A stretch of DNA of 64,000 nt from Nostoc sp. KVJ20 (GCF_001712795.1 NZ_KV757605.1:79812-143811); one strand, 5' to 3'; numbered from the stretch's first letter, positions 48,088-58,121 are shown. Numbers and translations: made by a program. The notes: a model not told the origin generated them from the sequence alone.

Positions 48088-48726
48088 TTAAGAGATAGAG
48101 CGTTTAGCTTTTTGAGTAATAGCAGTTCGCATAGTTTTTGTTAGTTGTAGTAAAGTAGCACTAAAACCTAAATCTAGAATACAAGATAATAAAAACCAAA
48201 AGGGCAAAAATTGGTTTTCAGGATTTTTAAAACTTTCTGTAAGAGCCATACGAGTCACAAGGTTTGACCCGATCATAAAACCATATAGCGGCCCTATTAA
48301 CAATCGCACTTGTTCACTTAAACGTGTTAAATCATCACCTTCCCCTTTAAATCGATCGGCAAAAGTGGACAACGTGTTAGCTATTCCCCAAATGCTATAT
48401 ATGGGAATTAGAAATCGCGCGATCGCACCTCCTGGCGTAATCGGATATTCCTTAAATAGATTCTTTAAATCGGCATGGAGACGATATAGCCAAACCAAAA
48501 AAACAATGATTGAAATTAAGCTGATAAATAACGAAATGATTGATACAAGTGCATCAAGAGAAGCAAGTAGCTGGTAAAGTGGCTTTGCTATGACTTCCAA
48601 CAAAGATAATAGCGTAGAAGCAATACCAAATCCTAACAGCATCCAAAGCAACCGCACCAACAATCTACCGACACCCGCAGATTTCAATGAACTAGAAGCA
48701 TTGAAATTATTCATCTGATTTTCCAA
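48088..48726 (-). CDS. Membrane protein, DUF4328-like
   Basis: 212 residues with four or five hydrophobic helices (about 24-44, 60-90, 100-122, 145-160, 178-198). VWLYRLHADLKNLF and ITPGGAIARFLIPIYSIW resemble DUF4328. Function unknown. It sits between the AtzE- and AtzG-like genes on the same strand, 10 bases from AtzE, so it interrupts the usual pair. Confidence 0.65.
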   Translation of the reverse strand: MENQMNNFNASSSLKSAGVGRLLVRLLWMLLGFGIASTLLSLLEVIAKPLYQLLASLDALVSIISLFISLISIIVFLVWLYRLHADLKNLFKEYPITPGGAIARFLIPIYSIWGIANTLSTFADRFKGEGDDLTRLSEQVRLLIGPLYGFMIGSNLVTRMALTESFKNPENQFLPFWFLLSCILDLGFSATLLQLTKTMRTAITQKAKRSIS

Positions 48727-48815
48727 GATATAGTCGGCTAATATCTTAGTATCGTTAGTTATACTGCAAGCTCAGTAATTTTACTAAAACATCAACATAG
48801 CTATTGTTGAAGTCA

Positions 48816-49004
48816 TTATGGTTCAAACACTGGTGCAACTTCAATTTCCTCTGGTAAAGGGAAAGAATTTACAAGACTAGCGATCGCACTAATTCTCTCA
48901 AAATTTGCCACCACACCATCACGATACTCATCTCTGATCTCTAAATCTAACAACAACGCCATTTGATCAACATACTCACCCACATCAAACTCTTCTCTTC
49001 TCAT
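48816..49004 (-). CDS. AtzG-like small protein (DUF4089)
   Basis: 62 residues. The pattern YVDQMALLLDLEIRDEYRDG, VVANFERISAIASLV, FPLPEEIEVAPVF fits the AtzG/GatC-like helical hairpin that stabilises AtzE-type amidases. GGAAGAG precedes the ATG. Co-directional with the AtzE gene. Confidence 0.75.
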   Translation of the reverse strand: MRREEFDVGEYVDQMALLLDLEIRDEYRDGVVANFERISAIASLVNSFPLPEEIEVAPVFEP

Positions 49005-49067
49005 CTCTCTTCCTTCGCGCCTTTGCGGTTCGTTATCTTAAACTTATAACCTCTCACCACAGATCAA

Positions 49068-49349
49068 ATGCGATTAATTTTATACAGTAAACCCGGCTGT
49101 CATTTATGTGAAGGCTTGCAAGAAAAGCTAGAACAAATCCAAAATCTCAGTTTCGAGTTGGAAATTAGGGATATTACGACTCGTGAAGATTGGTTTGCTG
49201 CGTATGAGTATGAAGTGCCGGTACTTTTTTTATCAAACCACAGAGGCGAGGAGGAAAAAGAGGCGAGTGAGAAACCATTGCCGCGTCCTTCTCCTCGTGC
49301 TAGTGTGCAGCAGTTGGAGCAAATGTTGCGAAAGTATTTAGCCAATTAG
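49068..49349 (+). CDS. Glutaredoxin-family protein
   Basis: 93 residues with the CxxC site in YSKPGCHLCEG (Cys11, Cys14) and a cis-Pro in EVPVLF. This is the short glutaredoxin-like DUF836 type. It precedes murE by 53 bases and may share its transcript. Confidence 0.85.
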   Translation: MRLILYSKPGCHLCEGLQEKLEQIQNLSFELEIRDITTREDWFAAYEYEVPVLFLSNHRGEEEKEASEKPLPRPSPRASVQQLEQMLRKYLAN

Positions 49350-49402
49350 AAAAAAATAATGCAGAATAAGCGCAAGATTAAGAATGTGACGAGGTTCACA
49401 AA

Positions 49403-50905
49403 ATGAAATTGCGGGAATTACTAACAGCGGTAGACAGTGTTGAACAATTACCTAGCCATCCGACTTTAGAGGATGTGGAAGTTAAGGGTTTGAAGACAAA
49501 TTCCCATGCTTGTCGTGTGGGAGATTTGTTTATTGGGATGCCAGGAACGCGGGTTGATGGTGGGGAATTTTGGCAAAGTGCGATCGCATCCGGGGCTGTA
49601 GCTGCGATCGTTTCTCCCGAAGCTGCACAAAAAAATCCTCCCACAAATCAGGCTGTGGTCATCAGTGCAAGCAACATAACTCAAGCTTGTGCCCAAATAG
49701 CCAGTGCTTTTTACGGTTATCCGGGGAAAAAACTCAAGCTGGTGGGTGTGACTGGTACAAATGGCAAAACTACAACTACTCATCTAATTGAATTTCTCCT
49801 CAACAAAGCTAATCTAGCTACAGCTTTGATGGGAACTCTCTACACTCGTTGGGCAGGTTTTGAGCAAACTGCTGCCCACACTACCCCCTTTGCTGTAGAA
49901 CTGCAACAGCAGCTAGCTGAAGCGGTAAATGCTGGGAGTGAGTTCGGGGTGATGGAAGTAAGTTCTCACGCTTTAGCCCAAGGTAGAGTATTGGGTTGTG
50001 AATTTGATGTGGCAGTATTCAGTAATCTTACCCAAGACCATCTCGACTATCACAGCGACATGGAAGATTACTTTGCTGCCAAAGCGTTGTTATTTAGCCC
50101 CGATTATCTCAAGGGACGGGCAATAATTAATGCTGATGATTCCTACGGGAAGCGGTTAATTGCCTCCTTAGATTCTGAGCGCGTTTGGAGTTACAGCGTC
50201 AACGACAACAGCGCTGATTTATGGATGAGTGATTTAAATTACCAGCCGAATGGTGTCAGCGGCACATTGCATACACCAAAAGGTGATGTAGCTTTTCGAT
50301 CGCCCCTAGTCGGACAATATAATTTAGAAAATCTTCTTGCAGCCGTAGGAGCAGTTTTACACTTAGGTATAGATTTGCAGTTAGTGGCATCTGTGATACC
50401 TGATTTCCCAGGAGTTCCCGGACGGATGGAGCGGGTACAGATTAATCCTGAACAAGATATTAGCGTGATTGTGGATTATGCCCACACACCCGATAGCTTA
50501 GAAAATTTACTGAAAGCTGCACGTCCATTTATACCGGGAAAAGTGATTTGTGTATTTGGTTGTGGAGGCGATCGCGATCGCACTAAGCGCCCAAAAATGG
50601 GTAAAATCGCTGCTGAATTAGCTGATGTGGCAGTAGTGACATCAGATAATCCCCGGACTGAAGACCCAGAAAGGATTTTGCAAGATATTTTGACGGGAAT
50701 CGCTGACACAGTGCAGCCGACTGTAATTTGCGATCGTGCGATCGCAATTCGTACCGCTATTTTACAAGCAGAACCCGGTGATGGAGTGTTACTTGCTGGT
50801 AAAGGCCACGAAGACTACCAAATTCTCGGCACCGAAAAAATCCATTTTGACGACCGAGAACACGCACGCGACGCCTTACACGAAAGACTGAAGACGCAAC
50901 ATTAA
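49403..50905 (+). CDS. murE: UDP-MurNAc-tripeptide synthetase MurE
   Basis: 500 residues. The ATP site is GVTGTNGKTTTTHLIE, and the C-terminal domain has the DNPRTEDP motif that selects meso-diaminopimelate. FGCGGDRDRTKRPKMG is also typical. It adds diaminopimelate to UDP-MurNAc-Ala-Glu in the cytoplasm. GAGG lies about 9 bases before the ATG. Confidence 0.96.
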   Translation: MKLRELLTAVDSVEQLPSHPTLEDVEVKGLKTNSHACRVGDLFIGMPGTRVDGGEFWQSAIASGAVAAIVSPEAAQKNPPTNQAVVISASNITQACAQIASAFYGYPGKKLKLVGVTGTNGKTTTTHLIEFLLNKANLATALMGTLYTRWAGFEQTAAHTTPFAVELQQQLAEAVNAGSEFGVMEVSSHALAQGRVLGCEFDVAVFSNLTQDHLDYHSDMEDYFAAKALLFSPDYLKGRAIINADDSYGKRLIASLDSERVWSYSVNDNSADLWMSDLNYQPNGVSGTLHTPKGDVAFRSPLVGQYNLENLLAAVGAVLHLGIDLQLVASVIPDFPGVPGRMERVQINPEQDISVIVDYAHTPDSLENLLKAARPFIPGKVICVFGCGGDRDRTKRPKMGKIAAELADVAVVTSDNPRTEDPERILQDILTGIADTVQPTVICDRAIAIRTAILQAEPGDGVLLAGKGHEDYQILGTEKIHFDDREHARDALHERLKTQH

Positions 50906-50910
50906 TTTGG

Positions 50911-51032
50911 GCATTGGGCATTGGGCATTGGGAATTGGGCATTGAAAAAAGGCAGAAGAGAAAACTCTTCCCCATTCCCCATTCCCCATTCCCCATTCCC
51001 CATTCCCCAGTCCCCAGTCCCCATTCCCCACT
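50911..51032. repeat. GGCATTG / CCCCATT STRR pair
   Basis: A run of GGGCATT units followed by CCCCATT/CCCCAGT units. The two halves are partly complementary and could form a long hairpin after murE. Confidence 0.85.
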
Positions 51033-51157
51033 CCCTTCTAGTTGGAGTTTTTCATAGTTAATATTTCTTTCCGTGGGGATTTTGTAAAAAATGCACACAT
51101 AAAGGTGAAAATCGAAGACAGACTTATTTCTTGCTTCATCCTTTTTGTGCTTGACTC

Positions 51158-52639
51158 ATGAATGTTTCTCTGGCTAAGGATCTGTCTGTTTATCAACTGG
51201 TTATGGGAGTGCAAGTGCCTCCTAAACCATTGTCCCTCAGTCCTGCTACTCTGCTATCACTGGTGAGAGCGCAAATTGACTTACTAATTGAGCAGCAAAT
51301 TGCAGCCACTTTATGGGTGAAGCTACCACCAGAAAAAATTTGGCAATCAGAATTAGCGCGTTATCAATCCTCGGTAGGTGCGTCTAGTCTCATTTATACT
51401 TGCCAGATTGACGAAAGTGGAAAAGGGGAAGATGAGGAAGCAGGGGGAACAGAAGGAGATAAGGGAGAAGGAAAATTAAATACCTCCTCATCCCCCTCAT
51501 CCCCCACATCTTCCAATTATGTCCTCGTTCACCTACCACCAGATAGCCAACTGCGACGGGAAAACTTTTTGATGGTGTTATCGCCCCAGTTTTGCAGTTT
51601 AATTTTGGCTCATCGACCACTTAAAAAACGCAAAACTCAGACATCGGGGAAGGTAAATACTAATAAAAACCAGCCGTTGCTGATTATAACTACTGTTGAA
51701 GGGAGAGTAATTCAGCAAGTATTAGATGGTATCAAACAAGCGATTGTGCCAGAATCATCCCCAATTTTACCTGCTGATTTTATTTGTCCAAGCGTACCTC
51801 AAGCCGCATTGATGAATCAACTGTTGGCAAAACAACTACTACGACAAGATGAAATTAATCGTCAAATAATCACAGTACGCACCACCAAGTTTCAGCAGCA
51901 AAATCAAGAACTGCACAACAAAGAGCAACTCAAAGATGAATATCTAAAAAATGTATGTCAGGAATTGCGTATACCCCTAACGCACATGAAGACAGCACTT
52001 TCATTATTAAACTCCCCTAATCTTAAACCCCCCCAGCGACAACGTTATTTACAGATGTTAAATACCCAGTGCGATCAGCAAAATTCTCTGATTACTGGTT
52101 TATTGGAACTGGTGCAACTGGAACGTAATTGGGAAGGGATGGCTTTGGAGTCAGTGCGGCTCTCAGAGATTGTGCCTGGAGTAGTCAGTACCTACCAACC
52201 TGTAGCTCAAGAAAAAGGGATTATGCTAGCCTACACTATACCGACTGAACTGCCATCTGTTTGGTGCGTGAGTGGTGGTCTGAGGCAAATTGTGATAAAT
52301 CTGCTGCATAACAGCATTAAGTTTACCTCTAATGGGGGTGAAGTATGGGTGCGTGCCCGTCTTCAAGGTGATCATGTCCAATTAGAATTCCGCGACACAG
52401 GTATCGGTATTGCCGAAAACGAAATTCCCAAAATCTTTGACCGTTTTTATCGTGTGCGTACAGCAGCAACAGAAGATTATGGTGGTGCTGGATTGGGGTT
52501 AACAATCGTACAGCAATTGCTACTGCGTTGTGGTGGATCTATTTCTGTAAAAAGTAAATTATATGAAGGTTCTACTTTTACAGTGCAACTGGCAACTGTT
52601 GGCAATATTCCAAAAACGATTACAGAAAATGAGTTATAA
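51158..52639 (+). CDS. DICT-domain sensor histidine kinase, H-box His replaced by Gln
   Basis: 493 residues: an N-terminal DICT-like sensor part (about 1-240), a coiled region (about 225-260), a dimerisation/HisKA region (about 260-330), then an HATPase domain with NLLHNSIKFT, DTGIGI, FDRFYR and GGAGLGLTIV. The H-box reads CQELRIPLTH where S/AHELRTPL is usual, so the phosphorylated His is Gln (codon CAG). The protein may be a pseudokinase or may use another residue; a His lies eight residues later (residue 9 of TH). The segment EDEEAGGTEGDKGEGKLN is low-complexity and comes from a purine-rich repeat. No response regulator is adjacent. Confidence 0.85.
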   Translation: MNVSLAKDLSVYQLVMGVQVPPKPLSLSPATLLSLVRAQIDLLIEQQIAATLWVKLPPEKIWQSELARYQSSVGASSLIYTCQIDESGKGEDEEAGGTEGDKGEGKLNTSSSPSSPTSSNYVLVHLPPDSQLRRENFLMVLSPQFCSLILAHRPLKKRKTQTSGKVNTNKNQPLLIITTVEGRVIQQVLDGIKQAIVPESSPILPADFICPSVPQAALMNQLLAKQLLRQDEINRQIITVRTTKFQQQNQELHNKEQLKDEYLKNVCQELRIPLTHMKTALSLLNSPNLKPPQRQRYLQMLNTQCDQQNSLITGLLELVQLERNWEGMALESVRLSEIVPGVVSTYQPVAQEKGIMLAYTIPTELPSVWCVSGGLRQIVINLLHNSIKFTSNGGEVWVRARLQGDHVQLEFRDTGIGIAENEIPKIFDRFYRVRTAATEDYGGAGLGLTIVQQLLLRCGGSISVKSKLYEGSTFTVQLATVGNIPKTITENEL

Positions 52640-52785
52640 ATTATGAGTTATAAGTGATGAGTTATGAATTTTTAATTCATAACTTATAACTCCTATTTAT
52701 ACAGTTATCAGTTAGAAGTTGGGAGCCATAGTCCCCCACTTCTAATAGGTATTTGGTACTTTCGTGCTTTTCACAATACACTGTA

Positions 52786-53340
52786 TTATGTTTTACTTAT
52801 AAGGCGATCAACTCGGACGGATACATCAGGAAAGGCTAGGGGTGAAATAGTACCTGTAGTTAGTGTCAGTTCAGTTTTGTATTCCCCATTTTTTAGGTCA
52901 CGAAATACTTTTAACTGCGGAGTCTTCAGGTTGACAACCCAGTATTCAACAATACCAGCCTCAGCGTAGATGTCTTTTTTGTCACCTAAATCTTTGCTCA
53001 GAGTAGCATTGGAGAATTCAATAACCCAGAAGATATCTTCTGGGTAAGGATGGTGTTCTAGGTAGACCTCACCTAAAGGTTTGACAATCGCAACATCGGG
53101 AGCAGGTTCTGAATCGTTGGGCAAGGTAACGGGTTTGGCATCGCGGATTTTTACCCGTTCACCAAGCAGTGTGCGAAGATAATCAGCTGCTTCTGTGTTG
53201 TAGTAGGCGTGAGGTTCTCGTTCTGGGGGCATAACAATGAGATCGCCGCGTAATAGTTCAATGGGCTGGTCGTCAAAGATGCCTGCCTCTATTGCTTGGT
53301 GATAACGTTGAATTGTCCATTTATAGGTAGTTACGGTCAT
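52786..53340 (-). CDS. Uma2-family (DUF820) putative endonuclease
   Basis: 184 residues with SEPAPDVAIVKP and IFWVIEFSNATLSKDLGDK, the PD-(D/E)xK-like core of DUF820. This is a different subgroup from the gene at 45319. Role unknown. Confidence 0.85.
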   Translation of the reverse strand: MTVTTYKWTIQRYHQAIEAGIFDDQPIELLRGDLIVMPPEREPHAYYNTEAADYLRTLLGERVKIRDAKPVTLPNDSEPAPDVAIVKPLGEVYLEHHPYPEDIFWVIEFSNATLSKDLGDKKDIYAEAGIVEYWVVNLKTPQLKVFRDLKNGEYKTELTLTTGTISPLAFPDVSVRVDRLISKT

Positions 53341-53566
53341 AATCCTTATTTAGCCTTTTTTCTACCAATTAGACATTCTTGTTTACTTTGATTTTAGCAA
53401 TCATCATTTGATTGTAACGACAGTAAAATTCAATATTTTTTTTATAAGAAGAATTCAGAACTCAGGAGTCAGAATTCAGTATGAGTTCTGTACGAGTGGG
53501 TGACGAATATTGGTTAAAACTGTACTTCTCTACTAGACGCTAACGCCCGAAGTCAAGCGAAAAAAA

Positions 53567-53746
53567 TAGGACTTACGCATTGACAGAAAATACCAAATAT
53601 GAATTCTTTGAAAAAGCACGTCTGTCGTAGGGGTTTAGCATTGCTAAACCCCTACAATGACCATCGAAGAACGATTAATAAAAGGCTGAAACGACCCATT
53701 TTCATATATGCATACCATGATTAAGTTTTACAGTGCGTAAGTCCTA
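53567..53746. mobile_element. 180-bp MITE with GGACTTACGCA ends
   Basis: Terminal inverted repeats TAGGACTTACGCA (53567-53579) and TGCGTAAGTCCTA (53734-53746). The outer TA on each side may be the target duplication of IS630/Tc1-type insertion. An inner perfect hairpin GTAGGGGTTTAGCA / TGCTAAACCCCTAC lies at 53627-53655. There is no transposase frame. Confidence 0.8.
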
Positions 53747-53832
53747 AAAAAATAAAATGTTTTCACCTTAAAACTCTATCCCTTTATGGGTAGAGTCTTC
53801 TGAATTCTGAATTCTGTATTCTGACTCCTGTT

Positions 53833-55254
53833 TTATTTTCCAATACAAAACCTGCTGAAAATTCTCTCTAAAACTGATTCAGTGACTTCTTCTCCAGTAA
53901 TTTCTCCTAAAGCTTGAATTGCACCCCGTAAGTCAATTGTCCAAAAATCTAGAGGGAACTGCTGGGCAATTGTTGCTTGTACTTGTTCCAAAGACATTTT
54001 AGCTTGAGTTAAGGCTGCCGCCTGTCTTTGGTTAATGGCTAAATCCATATCAGCAGCTTGCACTTTTCCTGTTTGAACTATTTCTAAAATTGCTGTTTCT
54101 AAAGCGTCAATACCTTGATTTTGGGCGGCGGCTGTGAAAATTTTAGATTTTGAGTCGCTACCTTGATGCGCTTTCAGCGCAACTGGAATTTTAGATTGAA
54201 GAGTTGTTCTCTCACTTTCTTCGACTAAATCGATTTTGTTAATCACTATAATCAACGGACGGTGTTGTACCTTTTCATAAATTTCTTGATCGCCTTCTGT
54301 CCAACTGGCTGAAGCATCAATGGTAAGCAAGACTAAATCAGCTGCATTGGCGGCAAGATGCGATCGCTCAACACCAATTTTTTCCACTTGGTCTGTTGTT
54401 TCCCGAATCCCTGCTGTATCTAGCACTTGTACGGGAATTCCCCCGACAACTAACTGAGATTCCACTACATCGCGGGTTGTACCAGGTAAATCAGTCACAA
54501 TGGCGCGATCGCTCCGGCTCCAAGCGTTCAATAAACTCGACTTACCCACATTCGGACGCCCAACAATTGCCACTTTTAAACCAGTGCGTAGCAATTCCCC
54601 TTGATCTTTGGTTGCCAATAACCTAGTTATTTCTGCGGCAATTTTATCGATTTCTGATATTATTGCTTTATCATCCAGCGGAGGAAGGTCTTCCTCAAAA
54701 TCAATCCGAGCTTCAATTTCTGCCAAAATATCCAAACAGTTAGCGCGTAACTGCCGAATCGGATGAGCTAATTTTCCTTGCAAACCAGCTAAGGCACTTT
54801 GAGCCGCTTGGGGCGATTTAGCTCCCACTAAATCGGCAATCCCCTCAGCTTGAGTTAAATCCAATCGTCCATTCAAAAAGGCGCGGAGAGTAAATTCTCC
54901 CGGTTGCGCTAGTCTAGCGCCGTTTTCCAAACACAGTTGTAATACCTGCTGCACTGCCATAATTCCCCCGTGGCAATGGAATTCTACTACATCTTCACGG
55001 GTGTAAGAACGGGGTGCTTTCATAATCAGCAACAAGGCTTCATCCACCAATTGTTGCGTCTGGGGATGGCGAATGTAACCGTAGAGAATCCGATGACTTT
55101 CCCAAACTTGTCGCCCTGGTGCATGAAAGAGACTTTGGGCAATTGCCATTGCTTGAGAACCGGACACCCGCACAATCCCAACACTACCCTGTTGGGGGAC
55201 AACAGCAGTAGCGATCGCGGCTATAGTTCCAGTAGTAGCAAAGATTTCCGACAT
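53833..55254 (-). CDS. mnmE: tRNA modification GTPase MnmE
   Basis: 473 residues. Folate-binding N-terminal domain, helical domain, and an inserted G domain with [12 protein letters not shown] (P-loop), the TTRD switch, DTAGIR and NKID. It ends in FCIGK, whose Cys is essential. With MnmG it makes the xm5U modification at tRNA wobble uridines. Full length; repeats lie in both flanking gaps. Confidence 0.97.
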   Translation of the reverse strand: MSEIFATTGTIAAIATAVVPQQGSVGIVRVSGSQAMAIAQSLFHAPGRQVWESHRILYGYIRHPQTQQLVDEALLLIMKAPRSYTREDVVEFHCHGGIMAVQQVLQLCLENGARLAQPGEFTLRAFLNGRLDLTQAEGIADLVGAKSPQAAQSALAGLQGKLAHPIRQLRANCLDILAEIEARIDFEEDLPPLDDKAIISEIDKIAAEITRLLATKDQGELLRTGLKVAIVGRPNVGKSSLLNAWSRSDRAIVTDLPGTTRDVVESQLVVGGIPVQVLDTAGIRETTDQVEKIGVERSHLAANAADLVLLTIDASASWTEGDQEIYEKVQHRPLIIVINKIDLVEESERTTLQSKIPVALKAHQGSDSKSKIFTAAAQNQGIDALETAILEIVQTGKVQAADMDLAINQRQAAALTQAKMSLEQVQATIAQQFPLDFWTIDLRGAIQALGEITGEEVTESVLERIFSRFCIGK

Positions 55255-55488
55255 GAGCGCCCTTTATAAGAGTGAGGAGTTAGGAGTTAGGAGTAAAAAT
55301 CATAACTCATAACTCCCAACTCATAACTTTCTAAATGGTAAGTATTTGGACTAATGAGATGGCAACTGGCAAGGTAAAATTTATCTGGAGGGTTATGCCT
55401 GATAGTAAAGAGTTAAGAGTGAAGAGTTAGGGGTGAAAATCATAACTCACAACTCATACCTCATAACTTTTAGAGAGAGGAATTTACT

Positions 55489-55689
55489 GTGGAGCAAAAG
55501 ATTGACTGCGCCCAAGCCTGTGTTAACGGGTGTGTTTTAGGGGATAAATGTCCCAATATCGAGTTTAGAGAAGCAGCCGCAAAATTTATTGAAGAAACTC
55601 CCTTAGAGAAAATGCTGGAGTTAGCACAAGAACGTCTGCGACAAAAAATGACGGAACCGCCAAAATGGGTTTTTCCTGAAGATCCATAA
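55489..55689 (+). CDS. Small cyanobacterial protein with four Cys
   Basis: 66 residues with an N-terminal CAQACVNGC...DKC pattern that could bind a metal or form disulfides, then a helical C-terminus. GTG start at 55489 with GAGAGG 8 bases upstream. No family name is recalled, but similar short cyanobacterial proteins are familiar. Single gene. Confidence 0.65.
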   Translation: MEQKIDCAQACVNGCVLGDKCPNIEFREAAAKFIEETPLEKMLELAQERLRQKMTEPPKWVFPEDP

Positions 55690-55851
55690 TATTCCGGGCA
55701 ACAGGCACAAGCAAGACAGCGTAGAAGTTAAATAGTATCTGGATACAGGATCTATCTTTTATTCTCGCAGTTTTGCCGCCAAGCGATCGCAATCTCCCTT
55801 CTTCTGTTGTGCCACTTCTCCTTCAGGAGTGGTTGAAGCATTCTAGAGAAC

Positions 55852-56898
55852 TTAATTCTTCATCACCGCATCCAAAAGAATATTGGCATCAAAGCGGACT
55901 ACATCGGTGCAAGGTAGCCCCGTTTCTGCTATTGTTTGAGCGATCGCATCATGTGCCGCAGACTCATCTAAATGGGCTGTGTTCAAAGCTATACCGACTA
56001 CAGGAACACTTCCAAAAGCACCACCGGCACTAGCAACAGTTTCATAAAGCCGAATCACCTCTGGTAAGGGTGGAATTATGACATGGGGATGATTACGTAC
56101 ATGAACTTGTCCCGCGCGATGTCCTAACACCAGTTGGGTTGGTTGAGAACCACGAATCAGGGGTAGGGTTGCCGTTGAACCAGGATGCAACAGTGAACCT
56201 TGTCCTTCAATGTGCAAAATGTCGTAGTTTTTGCCATAGCGCATAACTATCTGTTCCACAGCACCGGCGGCAAAATCTACGCGCACGGCATCTAAAGCTA
56301 CGCCGTCTCCTTCTAACATCACCCCAGTTTGCCCTGTGGCGAGGAATTTAGAACGCCAGCCCCGCAGTTTTGATGCCCAATGTAACTCCAAGCTAGTTGA
56401 CATTTTACCAATGGCCATATCGGTTCCCACTGTCAACACCCGCCGACAAGGGAGAGTGCGTGCCATTCCACTCGCAACACTGATATTAGATGGCTCTTTT
56501 CGGACATCCCAAATTAGTTGCCCTGGTTTGAGCAGTGCATTTAATTCTGGGATACTTGCCATTGGTGTATGTAAACCATTCACCAGCGACATTCCCGCTT
56601 CTAAAGCGTCTTTAATTTCCAGCCAATAATCATCTGGTACAGCACCACCTCCTGGGGCAATGCCAATTACCAAGACTTCTGGTTTATACTCAAGGGCTGC
56701 GGCTACCGATGCCACAATCGGTACATCACGCTTGATGCCTGTTAATTCTGGTAGGGATTTGCCAGCACACTCGCGATCAATTACGGCTACGATTGGGGAT
56801 TCACTGTAACGTAAAATCGCTAGCCCTGTTTTGCCGTGAGTCCCAACAGTTCCCTCATGAAGTAAAATAGCTACTCGTTGATTAAGTGGTAGACGCAC
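55852..56898 (-). CDS. DUF1611 family protein (DgcN-like)
   Basis: 348 residues. Rossmann-like N-terminal half, and a P-loop-like C-terminal half with TVGTDMAIGKMSTSLELH. DUF1611 proteins act with dipeptide epimerases, and DgcN/DgcA pairs have been linked to D-glutamate metabolism. The overlap of 17 bases with the epimerase gene upstream supports a shared pathway. The exact reaction is inferred only. Confidence 0.82.
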   Translation of the reverse strand: MRLPLNQRVAILLHEGTVGTHGKTGLAILRYSESPIVAVIDRECAGKSLPELTGIKRDVPIVASVAAALEYKPEVLVIGIAPGGGAVPDDYWLEIKDALEAGMSLVNGLHTPMASIPELNALLKPGQLIWDVRKEPSNISVASGMARTLPCRRVLTVGTDMAIGKMSTSLELHWASKLRGWRSKFLATGQTGVMLEGDGVALDAVRVDFAAGAVEQIVMRYGKNYDILHIEGQGSLLHPGSTATLPLIRGSQPTQLVLGHRAGQVHVRNHPHVIIPPLPEVIRLYETVASAGGAFGSVPVVGIALNTAHLDESAAHDAIAQTIAETGLPCTDVVRFDANILLDAVMKN

Positions 56899-57934
56899 TG
56901 TGTTGCACTCCCAAACCTGGTAAATCGTTTGGCAAAACTCTTCCTTCTTTTAGCAATGCACCCGTAAAAGGGTCATCAATTAAATTCAGGTGACTGTCTA
57001 AATCTAAATAATCAGCTAGTGGCGCTAGCTGTAATGCTGCTGTATTAGCTAGTGAACTGTCAGAATAGCAACCGAACATTACTTGCAACCGATATGCTCG
57101 TGCTGTATGTACCATTCGCATTGCCTCTGTTAGTCCCCCTGATTTCATCAGTTTGATATTAATACCATCTACGTAATTTGCCAAATCGGGAATATCAGCG
57201 CTGGTGAAACAACTTTCATCGACAAATATGGGGAGGGGAGAATGTTCTTTGAGTTTTGCTAAACTTGGTTCCTGTCCCCGTGGCAATGGCTGTTCTACAT
57301 ACTTTATACCTAAATCTGCCAACCAGTTGCACATTGCGATCGCATCTTCTAAACTCCAACCCCCGTTGGCATCAACAAATAATTCTATTTCAGGCGCTTC
57401 TTCTCGCACCGCCAATAGCATTTTTTTATCTGCATCTATCCCATCTGGACTACCTAGCTTCACCTTGAAAAGACGGACATCGGTAAATTTTAGCCAGTCT
57501 CGCGCTCTTGCGATCGCACCTTCAGGCGAATTAATCCCAATTGTGACAGAAGTAGGGACTATTTGATTGCGATCGAGTCCCCAAATTTGCCACAAAGGTA
57601 ATCCTACACGCTTACCCAACCAGTCGTGCATTGCCATATCCAAGGCAGCTCTTGCAGCAGAAGGAACCTGGTTTTGTGTTAAAACTTGTTCAATTTGCTG
57701 CCGCTGTAAGGGGCTGAATGCTTGTAAAAGTGGCACAACTTGCTGTAGCACCTCTTTGATTGCATCAGTTGATTGCCGATGATTACCTACACCAAATGGT
57801 GATGCTTCCCCCCAGCCTTCGATCCCATCCGATGAGATTCTCACCCATACATTAGTTGTTTGTGCCGTTGTACCTCGACTAATGGTCAACGGAAATCTCT
57901 TATTTACTGTAAATAAATTTACATTTATTTGCAT
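56882..57934 (-). CDS. Dipeptide (Ala-Glu type) epimerase
   Basis: 350 residues of the enolase superfamily, muconate-lactonizing subgroup. KVKLGS gives the first Lys pair (KxK). The metal ligands are in FVDANGGW, YVEQPL and FVDESCF, and the second base in INIKLMKSGG. It is expected to epimerise L-Ala-D/L-Glu or a related N-acyl amino acid, perhaps from peptidoglycan turnover. Followed by the DUF1611 gene. Confidence 0.85.
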   Translation of the reverse strand: MQINVNLFTVNKRFPLTISRGTTAQTTNVWVRISSDGIEGWGEASPFGVGNHRQSTDAIKEVLQQVVPLLQAFSPLQRQQIEQVLTQNQVPSAARAALDMAMHDWLGKRVGLPLWQIWGLDRNQIVPTSVTIGINSPEGAIARARDWLKFTDVRLFKVKLGSPDGIDADKKMLLAVREEAPEIELFVDANGGWSLEDAIAMCNWLADLGIKYVEQPLPRGQEPSLAKLKEHSPLPIFVDESCFTSADIPDLANYVDGINIKLMKSGGLTEAMRMVHTARAYRLQVMFGCYSDSSLANTAALQLAPLADYLDLDSHLNLIDDPFTGALLKEGRVLPNDLPGLGVQHSASTT

Positions 57935-58061
57935 ATTTATTATGCATATTATGATACCGCCAAAGTCAGTGTAAGTTCAAAATTTATATTATCGGATGCA
58001 TCTGTTATACTTTTTTACATTCATTAGAATTTTTTTATACATACATTTTATTTTTACTTAG

Positions 58062-58121
58062 TTTATCGAACAGAATTCAGGAGTCAGGAGCCAGAATTCA
58101 GAATGAATTCTGTTCGATAAA
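58062..58121. repeat. 18-bp inverted repeat enclosing an STRR unit
   Basis: TTTATCGAACAGAATTCA (58062-58079) and TGAATTCTGTTCGATAAA (58104-58121), a perfect pair around CAGGAGTCAGGAGCCAGAAT-type sequence. It may be a small mobile hairpin. Confidence 0.75.
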
